The position numbers and the translations under genes were made by a program. This document shows positions 1 through 6,252 of a stretch of 12,242 nucleotides of DNA, piece after piece; the stretch's first letter is position 1, and the number at the start of each line of letters is the position of its first letter. The notes under the pieces are model-generated. The model had not been told where the DNA came from and ran no database searches. It saw nothing but the letters and a program-made list of their open reading frames with translations. This stretch comes from Pseudomonadota bacterium (GTDB lineage Bacteria; Pseudomonadota; Gammaproteobacteria; Steroidobacterales; Steroidobacteraceae). Location of the stretch: positions 1 through 12,242 of the forward strand of contig JAJZLX010000105.1 in assembly GCA_021850555.1 (NCBI GenBank), given 5' to 3'.

Positions 1-23
1 GGTGCACAATAGGAGGAGGACAC

Positions 24-1349
24 ATGCGTTCTATCTCAAAATGTACATACGTAATGATGATTTTGGCATTCCTTCCATGCATCTCCTTTGCACAGTGCGT
101 CCGGACACCGTACACCGGCGATAAGATCCGAACGATGGTCTATGGGCTTGCTTTCAAGGGTTCAGGCGGTGGTGGTTCATTCTACGATGGGCTGACCATC
201 GCGCAGACCGCCCTTGCCAAGGGGGCCACTATTGCCTCCGTGGATTGCGCAGTGGACACGAGTATATATGTGGTCGCTGGCGGCATCGGCCAGCCGACCG
301 CCATCCTCGGAAAGCTCAACCAATTGATCCAGGCGTCTACGATCGCCGCGCGGAGACTGGCTAGCATTGAGGGAAAGCCGTTGGGCGGCGTTCTTTCAGT
401 GGAGTCTGGAAGCATCAACTCCTTGTTGGCGCTTGCCATTAATAACAGCTTGTCAAAGGATACACTTGATTTGGACGGTGCCGGCCGTTCAGTTCCCAAG
501 CTTGGGGACCTCACCTACGCCTACGAGCCGATAACGAGCATCAACCCTGTAGTTCTCGTCAACGTAAATAACCTGTCGGACATCGTAATACTTCACCCCA
601 CATCGACTGACGAAGCAGAGAAGATGATTGGGGCGATCATCACTCAACCAGCGTGGGGCGGGGTGGCCGGCTTGGCCCTTTGGCCGCAACTGGGTGCGGA
701 TGTGAAAAAGTCACAAGCTATTCGAGGTACGTACACAGACGCATTTCGACTCGGCCAGATCATCACGTCGCTGACGACCAGCCTTGCGCCGCTTGAGAAT
801 TATCTGCGAAGCACTGGTGTGTTGATTGGCCGAGTCGGATTTGCGGGAGATGAGACGATTCAGTCGTACCGAACGGATCATTACCAGAGGTGGGATCGAG
901 GATTCCTCGATCTGACGGGCCCAAAGTTCTACACTGTCTCCTCGCTGAACGAGGCCCTGGCGCTGTCGACGGCCCCCGGCATCAAAGCGACACTTGCTAC
1001 GGCACCGCACTTGGTGAGCCTCCTGGTCAACGAGGGTTCGCCCGCTGCGCCAAAGTGGACACCGCTGACCTTCGGCGACGAGAACAAGCTCAAATCGCTC
1101 GTAGGTCACCAAGCGAGCATCTGGGTGACATGCGCTAGTGCGACGATCTACACGATAGGCGACGGAGCGATCCAGCGCGACTTCATTTTGACGCTCCAAC
1201 AAGTGTTTCAATATCCCTATAGTGAGGTCATTCCACCGGTCTCCGATTGCGTGAGGACGACTTTGCGGCAGGGAAAGCCGGTGCAGCGATCTCTGAGCCT
1301 CCCTCACGGCAAGCAGATCAAGGAAAAATGGATTCCTTTGCTGCCATAG
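24..1349 (+). CDS. Exported DUF917-like (S-methyl thiohydantoin desulfurase-like) protein
   Basis: The 441-residue product starts at an ATG preceded by a strong AGGAGGAGGA ribosome site. Residues 1-23 look like a signal peptide: basic start, hydrophobic core, ISFA then Gln. Residues 46-160 resemble the N-terminal domain of the DUF917 family: a glycine-rich GSGGGGSFYDG loop near 46-56, VAGGIGQPTA near 84-93, SVESGSINSLL near 125-135 and DLDGAGRSVPKL near 149-160. These are the segments I know as conserved in that family. The C-terminal half (about 285-380) is only loosely family-like, and the tail from about 395 is unfamiliar. Family members I know are cytoplasmic and occur near hydantoinase-type genes; none is seen here. 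The signal peptide is therefore odd and suggests a periplasmic role. The start of any operon lies outside the window. The family call comes from remembered motifs, not a search. Substrate is unknown. Confidence 0.72.
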   Translation: MRSISKCTYVMMILAFLPCISFAQCVRTPYTGDKIRTMVYGLAFKGSGGGGSFYDGLTIAQTALAKGATIASVDCAVDTSIYVVAGGIGQPTAILGKLNQLIQASTIAARRLASIEGKPLGGVLSVESGSINSLLALAINNSLSKDTLDLDGAGRSVPKLGDLTYAYEPITSINPVVLVNVNNLSDIVILHPTSTDEAEKMIGAIITQPAWGGVAGLALWPQLGADVKKSQAIRGTYTDAFRLGQIITSLTTSLAPLENYLRSTGVLIGRVGFAGDETIQSYRTDHYQRWDRGFLDLTGPKFYTVSSLNEALALSTAPGIKATLATAPHLVSLLVNEGSPAAPKWTPLTFGDENKLKSLVGHQASIWVTCASATIYTIGDGAIQRDFILTLQQVFQYPYSEVIPPVSDCVRTTLRQGKPVQRSLSLPHGKQIKEKWIPLLP

Positions 1350-1437
1350 GGGAAAGCGTCCCACCGGGCACTGCCTGGAGGGCCGGCGGCTATGCTGATA
1401 GATGGAGGCGCAGTTTACCGGTGGAGGTATCTGCGCG

Positions 1438-1828
1438 ATGGGAAGGAAGAGAAGATCGATCGGACGGCCGGGCTGTTCTCGCGACGGCACACCTGGGCGG
1501 CGGCAGCGTAACCGCCCGATTGTGGAACAGCAGCGGCGTCTGGAGCGGTACGCCCGAGGCGGTCTGAGCCAGAGGCGATTCTGCGAGCGCCATGATCTGC
1601 CGCTCTCGACGTTAACGTACTGGCTGCGGCAAGGCCTCCGCCGTGGAACCACTTCAGCGGGGCCGGTGGTCGTGGAGCTGCCTTGGGAGCTGGGCCCCGA
1701 GGCGGCGCTGGGAGATGCACGGGGTGAGCATTCGGCTGCCGAGTGGGCTCGAGGTGCGCCCGGGTTCGAGCACCGAGGTGCGCTGGGTGGGACTGCTGCT
1801 GAAGGAGCTGCGCGCATGTTTGGCCTGA
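1438..1828 (+). pseudogene. tnpA: IS66-family TnpA-like accessory gene, frameshifted
   Basis: The ATG at 1438 follows a GGAGG at 1423-1427. The first frame carries the helix-turn-helix region typical of IS66 OrfA (LSQRRFCERHDLPLSTLTYW), then VVVELPWELGPEA. The expected C-terminal part, WEMHGVSIRLPSGLEV through LLKELRACLA, lies in the next frame and ends at the TGA at 1826-1828. The reading frame therefore shifts near 1695-1710. The end overlaps the start of the tnpB-like gene at 1816, which is the usual IS66 tnpA-tnpB arrangement. With the frame broken and the large tnpC transposase absent, this is a non-autonomous remnant. A simple sequencing error could also give the shift. Confidence 0.72.
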
Positions 1829-2208
1829 ACGAGCAGACGCGGGTGTTCCTGCGCACCGGGGTGACCGATGGGCGGCTCGGGATCGATGGGCTGCGCGGTC
1901 TGGTGGGCAGATCGATGCGCCAGGACGTGTTGAGGGGCGCGCTGTACGTATTCTGAAAAGGGCGCCGTAACCGAGTGCGCTGCCTGCTGTGGAACGGGAG
2001 CGGGTTTTGGCTCGCGACGAAGCGTGTGAAACGGGCGACATTCGCCTGGCCGCGGGACGAGGCGCAGGTCATGCAGATAAGCTTGGCGCAGCTGCGTCTG
2101 TTGCTGGATGGATTCGAGCTCATGAGCCGTCGTGGGTGGCAACGATACGAGGATCGTCTGCCCGGTAACAGATCACGCCCAGAGACGATCGTGACGCGTG
2201 ACCTGTAG
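1816..2208 (+). pseudogene. tnpB: IS66-family TnpB (Orf2) with in-frame stop
   Basis: The frame opens with MFGLNEQTRVFLRTGVTDGR, followed by MRQDVLRGALYVF; these are strong signatures of the IS66 Orf2 protein. A TGA at 1954-1956 interrupts the frame directly after YVF. The same frame then continues without a shift through RNRVRCLLWNGSGFWL, FAWPRDEAQV and LRLLLDGFEL to TAG at 2206-2208. Apart from the nonsense codon the length (about 130 codons) is close to normal. IS66 needs a third, large gene (tnpC, DDE transposase) that should follow here. Instead the sequence passes into unrelated DNA at about 2210, so the element was truncated on its 3' side. Confidence 0.82.
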
Positions 2209-2247
2209 GGTCGCCGAGCAAGTTCACGCACAAGCAAGCAACACACC

Positions 2248-2276
2248 GGAGCGCGAAGTAATCTACTTCGCGCTCC
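2248..2276. repeat. Perfect 29-bp palindrome at an IS-IS junction
   Basis: GGAGCGCGAAGTA (2248-2260) and TACTTCGCGCTCC (2264-2276) are exact reverse complements separated by ATC. The transcript would form a 13-bp hairpin with a 3-nt loop. No T-run follows on either strand, so it is not a standard intrinsic terminator. It sits exactly between the end of the IS66 remnant and the first base where similarity to the second transposase copy begins. Confidence 0.9.
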
Positions 2277-2558
2277 TTCATCGCCTTCCCTGCCTACTGC
2301 CTGCACGTGATGCTCGGCCAGCGCCTCAAGCATCTCGCACCGGGACTGACCACGCGCAGCGTGCTGGAGAAGTTCTCCGCCGTGCTGATGATCGACGTGC
2401 GCATCCCGACCAGCGATGGGCGGGAACTCGCCCTGACACGCTACACCCAGCCAGAGCCGGATCTGAAGCTGCTGCTCGATCGCCTGAAGCTCGTCCTCCC
2501 GGACCAGCCACCGCCAAAAATCACCGCCGCCCAGGCCGCGGCAGCCACCCCAGTGTAG
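2277..2558 (+). pseudogene. IS1634-like transposase, C-terminal fragment, copy 1
   Basis: The frame reads FIAFPAYCLHVMLGQRLKHL, then LAPGLTTRSVLEKFSAVLMI and TRYTQPEPDLKLLLDRLK to the TAG at 2556-2558. This is the C-terminal end of an IS4-superfamily DDE transposase of the IS1634 type. It aligns along its whole length with the fragment at 6892-7278. The catalytic region upstream (with EEAFKTLEGDLAIRP in copy 2) is absent. The Leu of FLAYC is Pro here. There is no start codon or ribosome site at the left edge, so it is a dead fragment. Confidence 0.75.
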
Positions 2559-2632
2559 TGCAGACCTGCAGGGTCGCTCTCCATAAATCAGCGTCTTACC
2601 CGCGCGCCACCCCGCGAATCCGCGAAGTCGGG
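2277..2632 (+). mobile_element. IS1634-like (IS4-type) element, right-end remnant, copy 1
   Basis: This is the last part of an insertion sequence: a transposase 3' end (to 2558) plus about 74 bases of non-coding tail. The tail shares AGTGCAGACC after the stop and CCCGCGAATCCGCGAA near the outer edge with a second copy at 6892-7349, in the same orientation. Similarity between the copies stops after GTCGGG at 2632, which I take as the true right end. The left part of the element is missing. The family name is from memory of C-terminal transposase motifs. Confidence 0.7.
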
Positions 2633-2929
2633 TTAATCCCCGGCATAGCCGGCTTCGCGCTGATGACGCACGGCGAGGATCAGCACGACATCCTCGGCGG
2701 GGAGCCAGCGGTACTTGGCAATGTATCCGTAGCGACCGCGCGAGAGGATCAGCTCTCTGCGACCGTCTTCGGCGGCCCGGCCGAGCAGCGGATGATCCGC
2801 GAGGAGTTCAAACGCCTTGTGCACGCTCAGCACCTGGCGGCGTGCTTGGGCGGAATCTTCCGCAGCGATGAAGTCGAACAGGCGCTCAAGGTCGGCGAGC
2901 GCCCGCGTGCTTACCTGGACTTGCGCCAT
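2633..2929 (-). CDS. RelE/ParE-family toxin of a type II toxin-antitoxin pair
   Basis: The 98-residue product shows the RelE/ParE fold signature: an N-terminal beta strand (QVQVSTRALADLERLFDFI), then LADHPLLGRAAEDGRRELIL, RYGYIAKYRWLPAEDVVLI and the C-terminal LAVRHQREAGY. The basic residues around the RHQRE strand are where these toxins keep their active or binding surface. ParE-type members poison DNA gyrase, while RelE-type members cut mRNA; the sequence does not decide between them, but the RHH partner favours ParE. The ATG at 2929 lies inside the end of the antitoxin gene, an overlap of 19 bases that implies translational coupling. The TAA stop lies directly next to the end of the IS1634-like remnant. 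The protein looks full length. Confidence 0.87.
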   Translation of the reverse strand: MAQVQVSTRALADLERLFDFIAAEDSAQARRQVLSVHKAFELLADHPLLGRAAEDGRRELILSRGRYGYIAKYRWLPAEDVVLILAVRHQREAGYAGD

Positions 2930-3201
2930 GCCGTCAGGCGCGGCTTTCTCGGCCGTCGACCCGAAACTCGCGCGCCGAGGTACTCAAAGGCGGCTTCGAG
3001 GGGCACGGCTCTGCCGCTGGCCAGGGCTTCCTGCTCGGCGCGCTCGGCATCGGCGGCGAACTGCCCCTGCCGCTCCCGCCGTTCGGTCTCGCGCGTGAGC
3101 GCAGCGATCATGAACGCATGGGGCGTCTTGTGTGCTTCTGCGGCGGCCCGTTCGATTCGCCGCTTCAGCTCATCGGATAGTTTAAGGCTCGTTGCGGCCA
3201 T
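2911..3201 (-). CDS. Ribbon-helix-helix (CopG-like) antitoxin
   Basis: From the ATG at 3201 the product has 96 residues. An in-frame GTG at 3210 would add three. The N-terminus, SLKLSDELKRRIERAAAEA followed by TPHAFMIAALTRETERRE, is a typical ribbon-helix-helix DNA-binding domain. The charged C-terminal half, LEAAFEYLGARVSGRR onward, should bind and block the toxin. It is the first gene of the pair, overlaps the toxin start and has a promoter with an inverted repeat just upstream, consistent with autorepression by the antitoxin or the complex. The strongly basic tail (RRPRKPRLTAWRKSR) is somewhat long for such antitoxins. Confidence 0.85.
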   Translation of the reverse strand: MAATSLKLSDELKRRIERAAAEAHKTPHAFMIAALTRETERRERQGQFAADAERAEQEALASGRAVPLEAAFEYLGARVSGRRPRKPRLTAWRKSR

Positions 3202-3222
3202 GCAGGGCACCGGATCGGGTCG

Positions 3223-3260
3223 GGTAGTCGCAAGTTACTACCGGGGCTCATTCGGGTCAA
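3223..3260 (-). promoter_or_regulatory. Promoter and candidate operator of the RHH-ParE operon
   Basis: On the minus strand TTGACC (3260-3255) and TAACTT (3237-3232) are 17 bases apart and point to the antitoxin start at 3201. An inverted repeat, GGTAGT (3223-3228) and ACTACC (3237-3242) with an 8-base spacer, covers the -10 hexamer. Placement over the -10 suits an RHH autorepressor site. The -35 is good and the -10 only fair. Confidence 0.5.
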
Positions 3261-3373
3261 GGTCCGCGTACGCCTCGGCCCCCTCGGACCCTGAGCCGCG
3301 CAAGTTCGCCACCCGCAGCTCTGCACCTTGCCGGTCCGATTGTACTTCAGCGCGGTGGCGGCTCGGCGCGGGC

Positions 3374-3407
3374 CGCCCGCGTCCGCGGGTTTTCGGCTTC
3401 GCGGGCG
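3374..3407. repeat. GC-rich inverted repeat downstream of the tnpB remnant
   Basis: CGCCCGCG (3374-3381) and CGCGGGCG (3400-3407) can pair as an 8-bp stem with an 18-base loop. It lies 25-60 bases after the last codon of the tnpB frame on the minus strand, where IS605-type elements keep their right-end hairpins and TnpB guide-RNA scaffold. I cannot tell whether it is such a structure or chance in GC-rich DNA. Confidence 0.4.
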
Positions 3408-3431
3408 CGCGGAAAAGCGAGCGACCGGTGT

Positions 3432-4019
3432 TCATGCCGCCCGCGCTCCCGGGTATAATCCTGTCTCGCATCGACTTGGATGTCTGGCTCGACGGACGCG
3501 ATTGCGCTTCCGGCTCGTTCCCGCTGACGGAGGCTCTTTCCCCAGGACCTGGGTACTCCCGGGGCTCTTGCCCCTGCACCTGAGCCTGGCGGTGAGGATG
3601 TTCCGGGCCGCATTCGCGCTCCGGTCGTGCAGTGCACCACACTGCGCGCAGCCCCACCGCCTTACAACGAGCTGCCCTACTCCTGTGGGACCGGTGAGGG
3701 CTCCGCAGTTTCCACAGACTCGCGTGCTGTATCACTCGTTGACGACCGTGACGCTTCTGCCGGCGTGCTCGCCCTTGGACAGCAGCTGCGTCCTGAGCAT
3801 TCCCCAGCCGGCATCGAGCACGGACTTTACCGTCCGGGTCTTGGCCAGCTTCGGGCTGCTCACGTCGCCTACGACGATGAATTCGTTTCGATTGACCATT
3901 CTCCGGGTGAACTTGCGGATCGCGTCCCGCCGACGGCTTGCCGCTCGGCGATGCAGGCGCTTCGCCTGGCGCCTGTGCCCGCGACGCTCGTGCGCAGACA
4001 CGATCCCATCTCGGCGTCG
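3432..4019 (-). pseudogene. tnpB: IS605-family TnpB (RNA-guided nuclease) C-terminal remnant
   Basis: Only the last half of the gene is present. The frame, open from 4019, runs through RRQAKRLHRRAASRRRDAI, the RuvC-II region NRNEFIVVGDVSSPKLAKTR, KSVLDAGWGMLRTQL and GEHAGRSVTVVNE, then hits TGA (3734-3732). The same frame continues with a four-cysteine zinc ribbon (CGNC about 17 residues before CAQC) and HDRSANAARNIL, ending with TGA at 3434-3432. The stop follows VNE where related proteins, as I recall, have NERY; CGA to TGA would explain it. The N-terminal half with the first RuvC aspartate is missing. The usual Glu of the VVED-type motif is Gly, and the Asp of the DRDxNAARN motif is Ser. 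It cannot be an active nuclease. No IS200-type tnpA is present. Confidence 0.83.
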
Positions 4020-4388
4020 TCATCGGTATTCGGGGCTCGGAGTACGATTTGTACCAGGACGCACGCAGATCGGGGGTACCCGCGTTCTTGCTGTCAATTT
4101 TCCCCGTTGCGAAGCTCTATTGTTCGGCCGCGGCAGCGCGGTCGGTGCCGTAAGTGCCTGATCGAATGATCGTTTCTGTTCACTGTCGAAACGACCTCTT
4201 TGCCGAGATTTCGGCCCTGATCACGCCTCTGCAGCAATCGCTTTGTGGGGGGCGCTCGGCGTAGACCTCGACTGGGGAGCGGAACACACCCCGGAGATTG
4301 ATGATTCCCTCCGTCTGCCGCAAGCACTACACTCCTGATCAATTCTTGGCATTCCCTTTGTGCCCACGCCCGGGGGCGTCGGTTACCT
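4020..4388. other. Stretch without a recognisable gene
   Basis: All six frames here give compositionally biased, arginine- or serine-rich translations with no motif I recognise. The expected N-terminal half of TnpB is not found in any frame, so the remnant's upstream boundary falls near 4020. I see no clear promoter or terminator. Confidence 0.5.
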
Positions 4389-4601
4389 CTAGCGCCGGCG
4401 ACCGCCACGCCGGCCACCCATGGAAACCTCACCGGAAACGCCGGTAGCGGGGCGGTATACGTGGCCTGCGACGGACGAACCCGGGATGACGACGGGCATA
4501 CCGCATGACCCGCTGCCGTAGCAAGGGATGATGGGCCGCGAATGCAGGATGGTAGAGTGCGTAGCGCCACCTCTGTCGTTGCACGAAACGATGCGTAAAG
4601 A
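4389..4601 (-). pseudogene. Possible C-terminal fragment of a Gly/Arg-tailed exported protein
   Basis: A minus-strand frame, open from 4601 to the TAG at 4391-4389, reads PIIPCYGSGSCGMPVVIPGS, then VAGHVYRPATGVSGEV and a terminal SMGGRRGGRRR. Codon third positions are largely G or C as in real genes of this region. The frame has no start codon and is cut upstream by a TGA, so it would be a fragment. I do not recognise the family. The proline, glycine and tyrosine content is like that of small exported proteins. It may be a chance frame. Confidence 0.25.
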
Positions 4602-4706
4602 TCATGCGGCCGACAGGTCGCCGCCAGAGTGCATAGCGCGCTGGGATTCGGATATTCGATCGATACCGTACGAAGAAAACTCAAGCCACGGTGAAACGGA
4701 GGGGGT

Positions 4707-6005
4707 ATGGTGAGCAGAACACATCATCTTGTGCCGGTGATTGTGGTCCTTGCGGTGCTGAGCGGCTGTGCCGGAGCGCCGAAACGAGAATTGACTGTCA
4801 CCTCGGTCGCAGCGACGCCCCCTGTTGCGGTGGCGCGTCGAACCGCCCCAAGCAGCGTGATGCGAGCTGCCGCCTCGCAATCAGGCGTCGGGTTTGCCGC
4901 AGAGCATGCGGCAGCGGTCCGCGGGGACGCGGCGGCGGAATTCAAAGTGGGCTTTGACTACCTGCAGGGCGCGCAGGTCGCGCGGAATGGGAGGAAGGCG
5001 GAATTCTGGCTGCGCAAGGCGGCCGCTGCCGGTATCGGCCCAGCGGAGTGTGACCTGGGGTACCTGTATGCGAATGGCGTTGGTGTGCCGCGCGATTACA
5101 CCAAGGCCCTGAAGTGGTACCGTAGAGCCGCCGGGCAGGGCATCGCCAACTCCGAGTACAGCCTCGCATTGCTCTATGCGCACGGGCATGGCGTGCCGCG
5201 GAATTACGTCAAGGCCTTGAAGTGGCTGCGGGCCTCAGCGGCGCAGGATGATGCGGAAGCCGAGGGAACCATCGGGTTCTTCTACCTGAAAGGTCTCGGC
5301 GTGCCGCACGATGAGGCGAAGGCATTGCATTGGCTCCGCACAGCGGCAGCGCAGGGAAGTGCCTATGCCGAAGAGAATCTGGGAGCGGTATATGAATTCG
5401 GAGAAGGGGTTGCGCCGAACGACTCGCGTGCGGACCGGTGGTATCTGCTCGCCGCGAAGCAGGGCAATGTGCTGGCCCAGTCCGGGCTTGCGATGGCCTA
5501 TCTCAGCGGGGAGGGTGTCCCGGTGAATCCGGCGCGAGGGGTTTTCTGGCTGCGCCAGGCCGCTCGCGAAGGCTATTCGGATGCCCAGGACCTGCTGGGC
5601 GATCTGTATCAGCATCAGGGCAACTACGCACAGGCCGTCAAGTGGTACCGGGCGGCTGCGGCAGCCGGAAACCCGAGGGGCGAGTATTACCTCGGCGAGG
5701 CCTATGCATCCGGCAAAGGCGCTCGGAAGGCTGAGCGGCAGGCGCTCTCCTGGTTTCACAAGGCCGCAATCGGGGGCGATGCGCACGCTCAAGCGCTCTG
5801 GGGCGTGCAGTACATGATCGGACAGGCGGTGCCGCGAAATCCCGAGCTCGCTTATGCATGGGTCGCGGTTGCGTCACGTTCCGCGCAACACTTCCGTTTT
5901 ACCCGGAAAGTATGCGATGCGATTGCGCGTCAGCTGACGCCCGTACAGCTCAAAGAGGCCAGAAGGCTGGCGCGTCAGTGGACGGCGGGTCATTCCATGC
6001 ACTGA
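4707..6005 (+). CDS. Sel1-repeat lipoprotein
   Basis: The 432-residue product starts at an ATG with GGAGGGGG just upstream. Residues 1-21 form a lipoprotein signal ending in the lipobox LSGC, with Cys21 as the predicted lipidated residue, so the protein should be membrane-anchored and face the periplasm. From about residue 75 there are roughly nine Sel1-like repeats of about 36 residues with the pattern A-x-x-x-LG-x-xY-x-x-G-x-GV-x-x-(D/N)-x-x-KA-x-x-W-x-x-x-AA-x-x-G, for example LGYLYANGVGVPRDYTKALK. The seventh repeat is shorter, lacking the GxGV turn. Sel1 repeats form alpha-alpha solenoids that scaffold protein contacts, often in envelope stress, secretion or host interaction. The partner is unknown. 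It appears monocistronic, possibly with a short ORF directly behind. Confidence 0.88.
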   Translation: MVSRTHHLVPVIVVLAVLSGCAGAPKRELTVTSVAATPPVAVARRTAPSSVMRAAASQSGVGFAAEHAAAVRGDAAAEFKVGFDYLQGAQVARNGRKAEFWLRKAAAAGIGPAECDLGYLYANGVGVPRDYTKALKWYRRAAGQGIANSEYSLALLYAHGHGVPRNYVKALKWLRASAAQDDAEAEGTIGFFYLKGLGVPHDEAKALHWLRTAAAQGSAYAEENLGAVYEFGEGVAPNDSRADRWYLLAAKQGNVLAQSGLAMAYLSGEGVPVNPARGVFWLRQAAREGYSDAQDLLGDLYQHQGNYAQAVKWYRAAAAAGNPRGEYYLGEAYASGKGARKAERQALSWFHKAAIGGDAHAQALWGVQYMIGQAVPRNPELAYAWVAVASRSAQHFRFTRKVCDAIARQLTPVQLKEARRLARQWTAGHSMH

Positions 6006-6006
6006 G

Positions 6007-6138
6007 GTGAACACGCTGAACTGCTGCCGGGCCTTTCGATGCGGTGATGTCGCGGTCGCCGACGGGGATCTCCTGAAGCGGGACGTGGATCGCTTCGTCG
6101 CGGAGCTGAGGCGAGGCAGGCGGCGGCGCCACCGCTGA
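6007..6138 (+). CDS. Candidate small basic ORF directly after the Sel1 gene
   Basis: A GTG start one base after the Sel1 stop codon opens a 43-residue frame containing DVAVADGDLLKRDVDRFVAE and a basic tail RRGRRRRHR. The DLLKRDVDRFVAELRR portion looks helical and amphipathic, and codon use fits the region. The position would allow translational coupling to the lipoprotein gene. I do not recognise it. It may instead be the tail of an older gene or a chance frame, since no separate ribosome site is visible beyond the preceding GAGG. Confidence 0.25.
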   Translation: MNTLNCCRAFRCGDVAVADGDLLKRDVDRFVAELRRGRRRRHR

Positions 6139-6156
6139 TCGCAACGGCTTCGGTCT

Positions 6157-6183
6157 GCCGGCAGTGGCTGGGTCACTGCCGGC
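6157..6183 (+). terminator. Hairpin between Sel1 and higBA
   Basis: GCCGGCAGTG-type arms pair over 10 bp (6157-6166 with 6174-6183), leaving the loop GCTGGGT, with TTT directly after. It could end Sel1 transcription before the higBA promoter. The U-tract is only three bases, so termination would be weak. Confidence 0.4.
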
Positions 6184-6201
6184 TTTCCCGGGACATCATG
6201 G

Positions 6202-6235
6202 TTGCGGAAAGTCCCGTAGAACGGTACACTGGTAC
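6202..6235 (+). promoter_or_regulatory. higBA promoter with GGTAC repeat operator candidate
   Basis: TTGCGG (6202-6207) and TACACT (6225-6230) are 17 bases apart, a sensible sigma-70 pair that would start transcription close to 6237, shortly before higB. GGTAC occurs twice (6223-6227 and 6231-6235), 8 bases apart and covering the -10. As GTAC is self-complementary, the pair also forms a short inverted repeat. That fits a HigA binding site for autorepression, by inference. Confidence 0.45.
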
Positions 6236-6252
6236 ATGCTGAGATCGTCCTC

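Noticed and set aside
711..2333. Long minus-strand open frame of 540 codons
   Set aside because: It lies antisense to the DUF917-like gene and the IS66 genes, is Arg/Ser/Pro-rich without motifs, and spans the boundary between unrelated genes. It is an antisense shadow in GC-rich DNA.
2198..3583. Plus-strand open frame of 461 codons
   Set aside because: It crosses the IS end, both toxin-antitoxin genes (antisense) and the tnpB tail. The composition is shadow-like, and real genes are present in other frames.
3238..4023. Minus-strand open frame of 261 codons
   Set aside because: It overlaps the tnpB remnant in another frame and is low-complexity Arg/Gln/Pro-rich with no motif. The tnpB frame carries the zinc ribbon and RuvC motifs.
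4800..6000. Tandem DNA repeats or CRISPR-like periodicity
   Set aside because: The periodicity of about 108 bases comes from Sel1 protein repeats. DNA repeats are diverged, there are no spacers and no cas genes.
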